Source of the DNA: Hetaerina americana
Lineage: Eukaryota; Arthropoda; Insecta; Odonata; Calopterygidae
DNA length: 64,000 bases
Direction of reading: 5' to 3'
NCBI GenBank assembly: GCA_022747635.1
Contig: JAKTNV010000019.1
Location: forward strand, 9,132,501-9,196,500
The notes beneath the pieces are model-generated. The model did not search any database and was not told the DNA's origin. It saw only the letters and a program-made list of their open reading frames with translations. The number at the start of each line of letters is the position of its first letter. Within the stretch, counting starts at the first letter, position 1. This document shows positions 34,137 through 47,940 of the stretch, piece by piece. A program made the translations under genes and the position numbers.

Positions 34137-34515
34137 CTAGGAGGATAGACGTAGACTGGGGCCTTTTGAAATGTGGGTGCACAGAAGAATGGAGAAGGTG
34201 AGTTGGACTGAGAAGAAAACAAATGAGGAAGTACTTGGTATGGTAGGGGTCTGCTGGAGGAAATGCTACTGAGGCAGGGAAAGTGGATGAAGGGGTAATT
34301 GACCGGCTGGGGGATGTTGAAGACTGTGACAGAGGGGAGAATGTTGGGTAAACGAGGATAGGGAAGGAGTTGGATAGGGATGTTGGATGGAATAAAGAAA
34401 TTAAGGGAGTATACAGAGATGAAGAGGTGCTTGTTGAGGAGTTTTAGGATTCTGGGTTTTGTTTTGTGAGGAGACATAAGATACTGATTTGTTAGTTGTG
34501 ACGATCCAAAAGTGA
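34137..34515 (+). mobile_element. N4 RTE-like LINE, copy C fragment
   Basis: Begins at AGGAGGATAGACGTAGACTG (the DRRRLEAFEMW region) and runs into the 3' UTR (GTTTTGTGAGGAGACATAAG). It has small deletions and substitutions relative to copy B, so it is older. It lies 170 bp downstream of copy B in the same orientation. The minus-strand ORF over it (34112-34537) is spurious. Confidence 0.82.
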
Positions 34516-35379
34516 CGTTTACAGGGAGACAATCCATAATAATGATTGTATTAACTGCAGGGCATATTTCATTACATAGCCCTTTACAATGGCATGATAA
34601 TTTTTCAACCCGTCAAAAAACTTCCAAAAGAAAACATCAAGTGCTGTATTGGGTAAGGAGTACAAGCTCATTGTAGTGTTTATAGTACACGTTTTCTATT
34701 TTTTTGGGTGAAAGTTTGCTCCCTTAATATTTAGCATTGGTATGTTATGTTACCTCATATTTTTTATTTTTTTTTCCACCAACAAGCCACCAAAATGGAA
34801 ATTGATTGCTAGCAGCAATTCTTCATTTTCATTGCATGTAAAGCAAATATGTATTTAACATCATTGATTTATGAAAAAATCGATATGAATAACTGCGGTG
34901 AAATTGAAACATTTTCATAATATACCGATTTATCCTAAGGCCAAATTGGATATAGTAGGCCATCATGATTTCTGTAATTGCTCATTATTTAGACCCAGAT
35001 GACATTGATGAAAATACGCAAAAAATGAATTCTTACTGTCAAACAGTTCCTTTTCTGCCCACGATATTTAATTCTTAAAACAAGAAATAGTCTCTTTCAT
35101 TTAATTAGCCACGTAAAATGCCGAAAAACACTTCTTGGCACTACATCTACTTGAGTAAAAATTTAGTGGGGTGAATTTCATGCATTTCTTGTTGTACGAT
35201 TCCTCTACGTTGCAAGAATCTATAACATGCTCCCAAAGAGCTATACTAAACAATTTGACATCCCAAACATAGTCTTAACTTGTGAAATACTTGATTCGTT
35301 CAAAAAGAAATCATCCCACTCATCTATGTCTTTCTATGTCTTGATCGCACGGGAGATCTATTCCGCGACGCAAAACGCA

Positions 35380-36254
35380 CATACCAGCATGATACGCTAT
35401 ATCCTCCCTTCATCCCGTCCAACATCCCAATCCCGTACCTTCCCTTTCCTCGTTTGCCTAACATTCTCCCCTCTATAACAGTCTTCAACATCCCACTGCC
35501 GATCAATACGCCCTTCAACTATTTTTCCTGCCTCCATAGGATTTCTCCCAACAAACCCCTCTCTTTGCACACCATACCAAGTACTTCCTCATTTGTTTTC
35601 CTCTCGCTCCATTTCACCTGCTCCATTCTTCTCCATACCCACATTTCAAAAGCCTCCAGTCTACGTCTATCCTCCTGCTTCATTGGCCACGTTTCAGCGC
35701 CGCACATAGCTACGCTGCATATCAAAGTTTTTACGAGTCTTTTCTTAATATCCTTACTCAACGTCCCTCTCATCAACTCCCTCCTCCTTGTGAAAGCCTC
35801 TTTGCCCAGCGCAATTCTTCTCCTTACGTCCCTACTACTTTGATCGTGTTGGTCCAAAACACTACCGAGATACGTAAACTGTTCTACCTTCTCCGGTTAT
35901 TGCCTTCCTTTTTTAATGTTTAGCTTAGCCTTTTTCTTTCTAGAAAATCGTATAAGATTTGTTTTATTAATATTGATTCTCATCCCATACCTGTCGCAGT
36001 GAATTTCAATTCACTCAGCAATGCTTGCAACCCCTTGGCTGACTGACAAACTAAAGCTTGGTCATCAGCGAACCTAACTGATTGTACGAATTCCCCGCCC
36101 ACCTTCATTCCTACCTCCAGTTCTTCCCATGCCTCTTTAATCATTTCCTCTGCATACACGTTGAACAGCAACGGTGATAATGGATAACCCCGCCTTACAC
36201 CTCTTCCTAACACCGAACATTTGGACTCACAGATCGCCCCACTCGCAGATTACT
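35380..36254 (-). mobile_element. N4 RTE-like LINE, copy D
   Basis: Covers the end of the RT palm through the C-terminal domain, with a short deletion near 35405 relative to copy B and a 5' end at about 36254. 35980-36213 encodes GRGVRRGYPLSPLLFNVYAE and the catalytic FADDQALVCQ; 35519-35857 and 35324-35518 encode the C-terminal domain. Frames are broken between these pieces. Confidence 0.87.
35519..36213 (-). pseudogene. N4 reverse transcriptase, copy D, broken
   Basis: Palm remnant (YAEEMIKEAWEELEVGMKV, FADDQ) followed after a frameshift near 35980 by QHDQSSRDVRRRIALGKEAF, SVAMCGAETWPMKQEDRRRL and EMWVWRRMEQVKWSERKTNE. Same family as copies A, B and E. The plus-strand ORF 35454-35843 is its shadow. 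Confidence 0.85.
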
Positions 36255-39165
36255 ATGAGATTATTATTATTTTTTTAATTTGTGAATGAATGTTTATGCT
36301 GATTAATGTTATAATTTGTAGTTTGATTAAAATACGTTTTTTTAATTAACGGCCTTCATTCGCCATATTATTTTAACATAAGGTAAGAAGCTTGTGTAAA
36401 TATATTGGAATAAGTCACGCATAAGTGACCAGCAAGATGTAAGTACGGAAATTGATCGACTACATTATTGAAGTTTCAATTCAAAATATTTTGAATGAAA
36501 TTATATATCTCTATCTCTGTCACAATGAATGAGACATATAATAAATGAAGAATAAGTGCACGTCGATAAAATAAGCGTGCCTAGATTTGAGAGTGAAACA
36601 ACTACATCTGCAGGGAAGATAGCAACCGGACAACGGCACTTGCTGGTTTGCACGGAGAAGGGGATGGAAAAGTAAAATCTCTAGATACACAGCAAACAAT
36701 ATTCAATGGATGGTCTGCTGTAAAATGTGTAATTATGATAGTGTTCAAATATGAGCAGAGAAAGGTTAACATGAGCATGTAATTGAATGAGTTCTGCTAT
36801 TCAGCCATGAAGGACACCAGCGATGAAAGAGGAGTGTGGAAATTCATTCAAAGATAAGTGCCAGTTCACGCGCAAAAGCCTTTCAACCAGGAAAAGCAAC
36901 TTATATTGTCGAGAATAAATATAAAATTGTCATCTGAATATCGTAAAAGTCATAGTTAGTACAATGTAAAAATTATAAAGGATGAATTTGGATTAAATTA
37001 CGATTGTTTGGAACAAGATTCTGTTCAACCGCTTTTGATATTATATGAAATCAGATATCTGCGGCTTCATTATGCATATTTTTTCATATGAGAACACAAA
37101 ATATAATTATTATTATACAGCCTTATTCATAGTTTTAAACAAGTTGGCAGAATAACCATGTTTTGTTGGTTATGATGGATCTATTTGGACAGAAACGTGC
37201 GGAAACCTCATGATATAACTTACAATGTCAAATCCAATGAAAAACATGCCGTTACCATTTTCGTTCCGTTCAAAAAATGACCATGTTCAGAAATTTTTAC
37301 CGCAATTTTGACGGAGTTTGTAAAAAATTAAAGCTCGGGTCAAAATATATGAGGAATGTACGCAGGATATGGTGTGCAACTGTAATGAGATGTATGCAAG
37401 GGAAATATTTAATTAAGCAACTCCGAGGAAGTCACTGAAAAACTTAGAACAATAAAGTTAAATGAAACCTTCTATTTTAGATTTAAAAATAATCTTAATC
37501 TACAAAAAATATATAATAATAAAATATATATTTATACGTATAATATTTTACTATGCATAAACAGTATAGGTTTTCGCTCATGAGTACAAGGTGATCTGAA
37601 TACATGTGCTTGAATACCGACAGTGATTACTATGTAGAGATAACAGAACCCCATTCCTTAGGATTCAATTAACAGGGATCAATTAACAAGTGCTCTATTC
37701 AAATTTGCACGTGCCAACCTTACGCAGGATATTCACAGGCTCAGAAATTTTCCTAATTAGACTGTTTTAAGGATTTATAGCCACAGGTTTTCCGATACTC
37801 TCGACAGCATTTACAGTGACTCCACAAAAAAATTAATAATAAGATGAAAAAATATGAGAATTAAGAGTGAAAAAAACGATAAAAACTGAAAGTAAAAATA
37901 TTCAAAGCAAAAATAACACAAAAAACTTCCCAAAAAAAGAACAATGAGTTAAACCATTTCACGTCCAATGAGAGAAGCCATTCGGGCCACTGTTTCCCCA
38001 GTTTGAGAGAAATGTCTCACTAAGTCTTGTTTTAATTCCCTGAAACCCGAAAATGAAGGAGGAGGCACATAATTTATCCAGGAGTACATAAACTGCCGAT
38101 AGGAACCGTTTCATTTAGGGTCTTTCTTGCGGCTAAAAAAAACAATTGGCTTATAACCAACTAGTGTTGCGAGTCTGCTGTTCCAGGCTAGCTATTACTA
38201 CTACTAGTTGACAAGTAAATAAATTGCTTTCATTTGAGTATCGTAAATGAAATTAGTATCCCTACTTCTGATTCATAATAAAGCCTTTAACCTTAAAGAA
38301 TTGAAGTGCACTCAAACTTAAAGAGAACTAAAAGTCAATGGCGATAAATTAATGCTCGTAGAACAATTTCAAGATAGTATGAGACAGACATACAAAATAA
38401 AAGTCTTTTCGTTTACATTTTTGATTGCTTTTAAGCGAACTAACAGTAAAGGCCGATGACGGAGAAGAAAATTGGGAGATCAATATTAAATGATCAGTTT
38501 AAAATTTCAGATTTACACAAGGAGAGAAGAACAGCACTTTTCAAAACACTTCGGTGGAATGTAACTTGTAGCACAAGAATCACAAAATGCAAACCGTGCT
38601 TAAATCATCCCTAAACTGGTTCTGCATAGCTAAATATTAATGTTTCAATACTCAGTGCATACACAATGACAGCTAAAGACCCTCCATTGTCAACAATTAA
38701 CCGGTCTACTTATGTCGCAGGGAATGGCTTGCGAAAAGTATTATCTTAATAGAGTCATGAGCATTTTTTAAGCCCAAATTACGGCCTTTAATCGACAAAT
38801 TATTGTTAATTATCACTGAAATAAATGAAACAGCACGCATTATCATATTTAGGGAGGGTATTATTTGTGGAATAATTTAAAGAGCAAAACACGCCTCAGC
38901 CGTCTGCCATAAACAACAAACATTGCAATAATTTGACCGATCAACTGCAACCAAACTTCCTCGCAATGAACGTACATTGCAAGGAATGAAAAAAACTCCA
39001 GCGATCGGACTATTTACGACAAGTTCCATGTAGTGGGAAACCATATAGTAGCTCCTAAGAGCAGTCCCTCTCATCATCTGATGGTTGATTTAAAGAGAGA
39101 GAGAGAGAGCGAAAACAAATTGCAAATACAACATCATCGAGTGGAGCATAGGAGGTGTGGCCAGG
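36255..39165. other. AT-rich stretch without features
   Basis: About 2.9 kb of strongly AT-rich DNA with no ORF above about 66 codons and no recognisable repeat family. It may be intergenic or intronic. Confidence 0.45.
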
Positions 39166-39625
39166 AGTCATTCCTCCGCCATGCAAAGCTGATTGCGGCT
39201 GATGGAATTTTTTCGATCGAATTTCGCCGCGTCCCCCCTCCTCACGAGCGCGCCTGAGACCGCGGGGCGGGCCCGAGTGGAGGCATACGCGTAATATATA
39301 GACAAAAGGGATACCGCACTGCAGGTGATGGATACGGTAAAGGAGAGGGGGGTGGTGGGATAGGGAGGGAGAGAATTGGGGTCGGGGAGGAGGTCGGTGA
39401 AGGGAAATGAGGGGTCGAAGAGCAAACGGGGGCAGGGGTGGGCGGCAGGGGTGGGCGGAGGGTGGGGAGGAGGTAGAGAGGTGGAGGAGGGAGAGACGAG
39501 AGGGCGTGCAGGATTCCAAACAACCGACGCCCCAACCCCACGCGGATTCACACCCTTCCCTCCTCAGGGGTCGAGAAATCCACCGGCAAACTTCCCATCC
39601 CATTCCTTAGTACTCAAAATTGCGG
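39166..39625. other. GC-rich, purine/pyrimidine-skewed island
   Basis: Long GGGGA/TCCCC-type tracts, for example around 39340-39490. The ORFs on both strands (up to 182 codons on the minus strand, 39055-39603) are proline/serine- or glycine/arginine-rich and overlap each other, so they are best read as compositional. A GA repeat (39096-39109) precedes it. Confidence 0.45.
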
Positions 39626-40037
39626 ATCGGAAATCTTAATTCGCGAGCCTCCCGTGCCAAAAGTCAGCGCCTCACAACGATGAACTCAAGATTAGATTTA
39701 AAACACTGAAATAATATTTTATTTTTTTAATAACTCGAATTAACAGCTATTGGATCCCTCTTAACGATTGAAAAGAGTTGCCGCCACCAAAGTCAGGGAT
39801 TTTTCAAACTCTCAAAACCACGACCGATTGAGGAGAGTAAAACCTTGGTCAGCACAAACAAGGAGTAGAACGCATCCTAAACCAGGAGTAATGTATGTAG
39901 ATGACACATGTCATTGGCCGGGCGTATGCGTGAAGTTAGGCCCGCGCGACGAGCGCGATAAATATAACATGTCATTGGACACAAAAGTGGCGGGCGCTTG
40001 AATATCGTTTATCGCCATAGCAAATTATATCTTTTAA

Positions 40038-40570
40038 ATGGACATGGATGCAGTAATCGTCGATTTTCCGGCAGCTTTCAAGCCAGTGCCTCACGATAAA
40101 TTATTCTTAAAGTAGGATTCGTTACCATTGGATTTTAGGGTAAAACAATGGATAAAACATTTTCTTAGAGGCAGACCTCAAAAAGTAAAATTAGGGGATA
40201 CGCTTTCATATGAGTCGAGCGTTTTAGCAAAGAGTTCCACAAGGCAGTGTTCTAGGGACATTACTCTTCCTAATTTACGTAAATGATCTACCAAACTATT
40301 AACATTCCCAAATAAGACTCTTTGCTGATGACTGCATTACATACATACGGATAGAGCATGTAAATGACCGCGTAATACTACAAAACGACATCGATCGCCT
40401 TGGTGACTGGATTACAAATAGTAATATGGGCATTAATATAAGTAGGAATAAGCATATATATTTTTCAAATAAAAAGAATGCAGAAAAGGAAATTTACACC
40501 CCCTTTGGAGAAAGAATCCCATGTAGCAGTCATTGCAAATATTTAGCATTTACGTCTAGTATTTGACCTT
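40038..40570 (+). pseudogene. CR1-like reverse transcriptase fragment (N6)
   Basis: In broken frames the sequence reads DAVIVDFPAAFKPVPHDKLF, VKQWIKHFLRGRPQKVKLGD, then a disrupted GVPQGSVLGPLLFL region, RLFADDCITYIR (catalytic FADD coded at 40318-40335) and LQNDIDRLGDWITNSNMGIN. The order is the RT palm of a CR1/jockey-type LINE. It differs from N1, N2 and N3, is short and lacks endonuclease, C-terminal domain and a recognisable 3' end. Confidence 0.75.
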
Positions 40571-40862
40571 CTAGTTTAATTCTTTGGGGATAATTTTTTA
40601 AACAATTCAATCTGCTTCCTAATCCTACTTCCTCTTCCTTTGCAATTATGCCGGCACTATTGTGGATTTTTAAACGTTAAGTTATAATAAGTTTCTCTGA
40701 ATCTATTTCACTAGCTCCCTTTGTCCTTAAATTAGTGTGTTAAAATGGCCAGTCACTCTTAACCGGTAAAATCAACCAATGAATCAGCTGCAAAAATATT
40801 GTTAAAAGCAAATTTGTAGCCCCTTTTAACAAACACAAATTAAAGATCATCCTTATATAATA

Positions 40863-41615
40863 CGAGGGTCATCCGGAAAGTAGTACCCGTTCGTGAAATA
40901 AAGACACAAAAGTAAATATTAACAAACATAAAAAATTTTATTTGAAAGAGGATACTTTAAACTACTTCTCAACATAATCTCCAAGCAAATTAAGGCATTT
41001 GTCATAACGTGTGACAAGTTTCTGTATTCCTGCTGCATAGTCCTTCGCCGCCAGCTCATTGAGATACGCGAGGGACCCATCTTGCACAAATTTTTGCATA
41101 ATGCAGATGGTGTTTAACAATTTCATGAACAATCGTTCGAGAAACATTGGGAAAATGCTCACAGATGTCATCAATTGTGACGCGCCGATCGTTCCTCACG
41201 AATTCGTCAACTGAGCTCACCAGTTGGTCTGTAATGACAGACGGTCTCTCCGAACGCTCATCGTCGTGTGTGTTCCCCCTCCCCATGTTGAAGTTGCGAC
41301 ACCACCGCCGAACAGACGACTCGTCCATTACATTGTCTCCATACACCTCCTTTAATTGGCGATGAATATCACATGGGCGAACGTTTCTTGCATTGAGGAA
41401 TTTAATCACTGCCCTCACTTCACAACTGGCGGCGTTCTCAATTTTTTTAAACATTGTAAACAATCACAGAAACAACACAGGCAATGCTAGCGTCACGCAA
41501 CTTGGCTCAGAGAAGGCAGACAAGCCACTGAAGCTATCTGACCTCGTCCAGCGGCTACTCGCGTCGTCAGCACTTCATGCGGCACGAACGGGTACTACTT
41601 ACCGGATGACCCTCG
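40863..41615 (-). mobile_element. Internally deleted mariner with near-perfect TIRs
   Basis: 753 bp between TA duplications at 40861-40862 and 41616-41617. Terminal inverted repeats of 33 bp begin CGAGGGTCATCCGG on both ends and differ at one position. The coding region, on the minus strand, retains only the N-terminal domain and the C-terminus. Well-kept TIRs with a deleted transposase are typical of non-autonomous derivatives mobilised by a full-length relative. Confidence 0.95.
40962..41463 (-). pseudogene. Mariner transposase lacking its catalytic core
   Basis: 41463 to about 41060 encodes the helix-turn-helix region: MFKKIENAASCEVRAVIKFL, SSVRRWCRNFNMGRGNTHDD, NDRRVTIDDICEHFPNVSRT and ICARWVPRVSQ. 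A frame change joins this to LAAKDYAAGIQKLVTRYDKC and LNLLGDYVEK at the C-terminus (stop 40962). The segment with the three catalytic aspartates is deleted: the protein jumps from the WVPR motif directly to the tail. Confidence 0.9.
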
Positions 41616-41617
41616 TA

Positions 41618-43185
41618 TGAATGAAAGTTTCTAAGACACACCTCCTTGGAGGATTTATATATGTTTATCAATTGTATTAGCCTTAATCTCAGACTTACTA
41701 AGTTTTTTTATGAACGCAATTTTCTGATGATGTTAGATATTGCCATTGTTGCGGAGTCTCCCGCAGTTTCTTAGAATGCTAACCACTTGATTTTTCTAGC
41801 TTCATAATGTTTAGTGGGATTTTGAATTTTTCAAATAGTGATTACAATTCAAAGTTTCCTTTCATTAATTATTTTACCTGTTGTTAAGGAAAAATATTTG
41901 TTTTCATCCAATGAATTTCAGTGATCTACAAATGTTTCTTTAATTATTTTAGATTTTATGCAATCAAAGTTTGCCTTGCCATGTTTAAAATAAAATTAAA
42001 TCTTTCTTAGGCTATTTAAAACAATATAAATGATATCACAGAATTCAATCCTGTTTTTTCTTGGCATTTTCTTAATACTGAAATCAAAATGATTCTCCTT
42101 GTATTATTATAATGTGCTCTTCTCAATGTTTTCCACACTCCCTATTCCGAACTTATTCATTAGTTTCCATATTACTAATAGTGCTCTATCTCTTGGTTCC
42201 ATTTAGAAATACTATGCCATTATTATTTATTTTTGTTGTCTTCCTTGCCGGAAACTAGTAATTTGAGCGTTATCTACACACTTTTGGAGTCTGGTATTGG
42301 CCTTTTCAAAGTAATTCACTGCTCATGGTAACTTTCTACTCTAATTAAAGTAAAATATTTATATGTACTTACCCTGCATGTCCCTATTTTCTCCAGACTA
42401 GTATAATCATAATACATTCTTTTTCTGAGCAATTTTTTATAATTTAACTCTTCGTTATTATTCGCTCTCCATGGATTATTTAACTACTACACTTCTTGTT
42501 TATAATATTTACCATAGTTAATGATTTCACTAAATATATTATTAACATACATAATTTTATCATTAGTTCAAGAAAGTTATTATTCAAATTGGTTTTCCTC
42601 AGTTTTTCTTTGATTTATCTTTTTGGTTTTTGGTATTTACGGATCTTCGCGTATTTTTTCTGCTCTTAAAAATATTTCGACACCTTAATGTTTCCGAAAA
42701 TTCAAAAATCGATGGAAAATTATTCGATCCTAGATAAAAGCCACTAAAATTTCTTCAAGGAAATCATTCTTCGAAAAAATGTTGGCAAACTTATATTTTG
42801 AGTATGTTTGACCCCTTCACAGAGATACTCATGTAGTGAGGAAGCAATAAAGCAGTAGACACATATGTCCATACTTATCTTCTATATCAGAGAAAAGACA
42901 CCGAACTGTATACCTACTTCACCCCTCTATTGCGCTACCTCTTTCGACCTTTTTCAATGTTATTGCAATACTACTGAAAGATTTCAATCCTCGAATTAAG
43001 ACCGTTTACCTAGCGAAATATTTACATGCACAGAAGGACGAATGACGAGATGAATTTTCAAATACTTTACGCGCTAATGAGATCAGAATTTTAATTTTGA
43101 TTTGATTGCAAATTGAAGACCTTAGTGCAATCAATAATTGATATTAACATTGAGTATATGTATGATAAAAAGTAGATATCTAAGT
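41618..43185. other. AT-rich stretch without features
   Basis: No recognisable ORF, RNA gene or transposon. Short T-rich tracts only. Confidence 0.4.
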
Positions 43186-43186
43186 C

Positions 43187-43835
43187 AAAAGTTAAAATAG
43201 GAGGCAAAAACAAGAGCAGATGGAACAGTTAACGTATCTCGGAAGCGTTTTGGACCAAAATGGTTAAAGTGGTGGGGTCGTAAGGAGGAGAATTTCAATG
43301 AACAAAGAGGCTTTTACCAGGAGGGGGGAGTTGATGACGAGGACGTTGAGGGAGAATATTAAGAAAAGCTCGTCAAAACCATCATAAGGAACGTAGTAAT
43401 GTATGGCGCGGAAAAATGGTCATTAAAGCAGGATAATAGGCGCAGATTGGAGGCTTTTAAAATGTGGGCGTGGAGAGGGATGAAAAATGTGAAGAGGACA
43501 GAAAGGAAAGCAAACGAGGAAGTTCTAGGCATAGCTAAAAAAATAAAGGCTTTTTGGGAGAAATCATTTGGAGATGGGAAAGATGGAGAGACAACATATT
43601 GATCGGCAGGGATGTTGAAAACTTATTAGAGGTGAAAAAGTTAAGCAAGTGAGGATAATGGGCAGGAATAGGATATAGATGTTGGACGGGAAGAAGGGAG
43701 GAAGGAAGAATGCGGAATTGAAGAGGGCCTTGATGTAATATTGGATGTCAGGTTATGTTTTGCTGGGAGAGACAACATAATTATCGCTGTATCGTTTAGT
43801 ACGTAGATTATGTCCATCAAAAACCAAATTGAACC
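43187..43835 (+). mobile_element. N4-like RTE relic, copy F
   Basis: Begins AAAATAGGAGGCAAAAACAA (the IGGQK region) and continues through CTCGGAAGCGTTTTGGACCA, a diverged C-terminal domain and a 3' UTR (TATGTTTTGCTGGGAGAGAC) similar to copy B. 43399-43602 encodes MYGAEKWSLKQDNRRRLEAF and KMWAWRGMKNVKRTERKANE. It is much more diverged than copies A-E and so an older insertion. Confidence 0.8.
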
Positions 43836-43839
43836 GATT

Positions 43840-46800
43840 CATGCCCGATAATAACAATAATATCTGGTGGAAAGAAACTTTGATCTTTTCCATATATTGC
43901 ACTTCGGGAAGACAAAAATTTTAAAATGCCACAATACGAGAGAAGATTCCAGAATAAAAATAATGATAAAAATTTGAAAGGAAAAAACCATAAACCATGA
44001 ACTAGTTTCATTTGAGTCGGACGATAATAATCTTATTCTGACAAACTGGTCTGCTAATACGTCCAAATTTTAATCACACAGCATTGCTCAATGAATAACG
44101 GGATTTCGTTATCTACGCACAGCTGATTTTCAGGAATGTTCCATTACTTATCAGAAAGCAATGAAAAGAGTACTTCAAGTTCAATGACCATTTCGTCAAA
44201 CGACCCATCAAATTTTCTTTCGCGTGGTGCGTCGAAATTTGCACACGCTGCCAATTATTTAGAGTGTCCATCTCAGAGCACATTATGGTCAATCCCGTTT
44301 TTCTACTCGTCATGCCGAAAGCGCAGGTAGCAGTCGATTTGAGCATTGCGGAAGGGAGAAACGTGGTCTTGCGATATTAATGCTCGCGGGGAAGGAGCCG
44401 GGAAAGAAAGGAAATTGGACGGAGCTCCTCCTCTCATCTAATTTCCTCAAAAATCCTCATGCGAGCAAACGGGACGAGCCATCAAAATTCATTTCGAACA
44501 AATATTTGTGAGGCATAATTAATGAAAGATCAAGATGTTCGGAACCTTTCCTTTTTACGCAAAGAACCCTGAACCCTCACTTTGCGTTCTAACTCTCTCA
44601 GGTGAAACGCCTATCACGTGAGGCCACTTACTTCTTCCCCCTCAGACCTTTGCCGCACGCCACTTCCTTCCGAACTGAAGTGACGTGCACTGTGCGTCAG
44701 CGGATCCCAATGAAATAATATAGAAAACATAATGGAGGCCGTGAATGAGGGACTAATTCCGCACACATCAGGACTAAAACATTCAAATCACCTGTCCAGA
44801 GAAGACTCTGGTGTTCTTCTCTCCTCTTAACCTACAGATTCGATTGCCATCTAAAAGGACAGCAGCAGTCAACAGGAGCGACACTACGGCGACTTCTCAC
44901 ATTTTGGAGTGGAGACCGCCGCCGCCGCGTTCGGGGGTGCCAGGGCTTGCGGTTGAGAGCACAAGAGGAGTTTGGTGCGACGCGGAGAGAGAGAAGAGTC
45001 GACGCAAATGCCAAGCGCCAATTTGATACGCATTACTGGTACATGCTACTTAGAATATCTTTCTAAGTTACTTTCAATACTCGTAAGAGGGATTTGCTGT
45101 CAATGGAAGCGTTGAAGTGATATGAACGGAAATTATTTTAATTAACTCATCATTTTGCACTCTTTTTCCATTGCTAGGCCTAGAATTATAAGGATAAACC
45201 CCAAATAAAAGTCCCTGCTTGGAGTTTAAGCAATAGATAAATAATAAAAACGCGTCATCTTTTCTCCGCACTAAGAGATAAAGTAATAATAATCAGATTA
45301 GGTATGTTTTTCACTCAATTCTGCTCAGGAATGAATTACTATATTTCGTTCAGGAGCAGTCCGAGGGGGAATTGCAAATTTTAATTTCTAGTGTTTTCCC
45401 TTTCCACGTGGACGACAATCTTGATCGCGGCCGAGAAGCTTCCGGGATCCATTTTCCACTGAAGGCGCACGTAGCAATAATGATAGACCCTGGTATGACG
45501 CTCCAGATATCCAGTGTTGAGGCAAAGGGCAGAAGGCAAATGAAAGATAGCTCACGTGGCGGGTGTACGCAGTGAGGTAGCTGCCAAAGTTACGACTTAG
45601 ATTTGCTGATAATAATTAAGCAAGAAAAACTATGAAAAACAATTTTGAAAAGCATAGAGAACTTATCCGTGAAGGAGTTTTATCACTGGAATGAAATTAG
45701 TGGTATTTTGAAGCGTAACTTGCGAAATGTTTTTGAGGAAATTTTAACAATGCGTATCCATTATCCAAAGCGTCCCTTATGTGCACACATAAAATACACC
45801 TCTAGTTTGCTTGAGTATCAGCTAACTGAGAATATTTTGCAGTCCAAGAGGGTCACAATGTGGTTCTTCGATGGGCTGATATAAATTCAAACGCCCAGAC
45901 TCGTTCACTTTTTCTTTGGATTCGATCACAATATGCATATTATCCCGGTTTCGGTTCGGACGGTATCTTTTTGGGGACGTGTTGTGAAAAATGAAATATA
46001 TCTTTTTTTTAATTTTTCAGCCAAAAATTGACTTATTGTATTCGTCAAAATTCTTTTAATACTTGTAATGCTTCTGAGCACTCTACATATCTTGGCCCCC
46101 AATTCGGTAAAGCGTCAAAAGCATTTGCCAATTCTAGGCATTCAGATGAGGAGTAGATAGGTCCAGGGGTTTCCTTTCTTTCCCTGATATCTGAACAAGA
46201 CTACTGTTATAAAACGATTGTTCGTTTATAACTTAAGTTGTAAATAATATCGAATGCCCTTATCAAACACTTAAAACTGTAAAATATTTTCAGAGAGCCG
46301 TTTGTCGGATATGGACATTTCACATGCAGGCATCGATTGGTACGTCATACGCTTAAAAACTTTCTACTTCCTCGACTATAACTTTTGCGTTAATTTATTT
46401 TATTCTCAAAGTTAAATCACCAAATATTTAATGATATATTTACTTATGAAAGTCTTCTGAAAATTTATAAATCGTAAAACGTAAAAAGGAAATCTTTTTG
46501 GTAGGAAAAGAACGAAATGCTTCGAATGAGTCATTGCACGTGTTTCGTTGACAGAGATACGCAAACATTTAAATTTAATGAGAATAAGTTTCCCAATTTT
46601 GCATTTAAAAATTATAAACAAGAAAATCTACCGGAATCCTCCGTTAAATGCGCATGTCCTGATTCATTTTCATGACAATTGACCAGGGCATGACAAATGA
46701 AATATTCCTTGAAGTTTTTTGACTTGATTTCTGCGCACGCCACTCAGGTTTCGAGTGAAGTTCAGTTGCGTGCCAACTCCTCAACCTATGAAACGTGAGT

Positions 46801-47940
46801 TGCATATATTTTCCACTCACGGCAAATAGCGAGTGAGTGAGGGAATAAATTTACAGCCAACTCCCTCCTTTGGAATGACGGACGGGCATAAAGAGAGGAT
46901 GGCCGGAAGGAGCTCTACGCCACGAGGTCTTGGGCACCTTGGGTCAGTTGGGTTGTACACGATACGCTTCTGCGATGGGGGCGAAGGTCCTCCACTTATT
47001 TTGCGAACGACATGCAAAGCCTTATTTCTTGGCACGCCATTTAGCAAGGGGAAATCAATTAATTCGACTAATATCCCTTCACCAGGCAAATGATATAGGT
47101 CATTTTTTATCCATTAATAGCGTCAGTGATAGTATTTACGTTAATCTGGGATTAATTTGTCCAAATAAGCTACTCAATAGGCATCAGACTTATATTTTTG
47201 CGTTATATTATACAGTAAAAGTTTTCTTATCTGTGTGTTCATCTACCGGCTGGAAATACGTTTCTGTGACACTTTTGAACTCTAGTTAACATTTTTGAAC
47301 TCTAATCGTCAATGAGCGTTTAACACAAAAGCAAGTTAACTTGAAGGCATCGGTATCCAATCCCATCATGTGAATGGATAATATGTTCACTAAATGAGTT
47401 TTCAGTGCATCAGTTGATGTTGGGGTAAAGCTCAAGCCGGCTTACTAATAAGTGTTTTATTTATTGTTATTAAGTGTTATATTTTATAAACAATTATAAA
47501 AAGTTCATGACATGAAATTGTGAGATTATTTCAATAATAATGGTGGACATTTTTACTCCATGCATCTTGGAATCCTGAAATTTCAGTTTTTTTTACCTCA
47601 TTTCCCCGAACAAGACGGATCTGCATTGGGATGATTAGTGTACTCGATAGATGCCCAAATGCATAGAAAAAACTAAATGAAATATGAGCACTCTAACAAC
47701 AGTCATGGAATTAGTTAGTTACAACCCTTGCAGGATAATAGAAAAATATGGTGATAGCTTTTACGATCAACAATTTTGTATTTATACCGTGCTTCAAATA
47801 CTATTGTCGAGAAAAAAAACCAAAAAAAAGCATTTAACAATTTTTTAAAAACGTGGTGATTATTGGGCACAGAAATTAAACCCGTAAAGGCATTGAACAA
47901 GTTCTCAAGGGGCTAAAAGATTTTATTGGATCAACCATTT
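43840..47940. other. Gene-poor stretch
   Basis: Mixed composition with a moderately GC-rich patch at about 44380-45020. ORFs of 60-119 codons occur (45645-45884 and 46930-47289 on the plus strand are examples), but none has a recognised motif or clear splice context. Confidence 0.35.

Noticed and set aside
39055..39603. 182-codon minus-strand ORF
   Set aside because: Compositional (TCCCC/GGGGA tracts), overlapped by several other ORFs, without recognisable domain or splice context.
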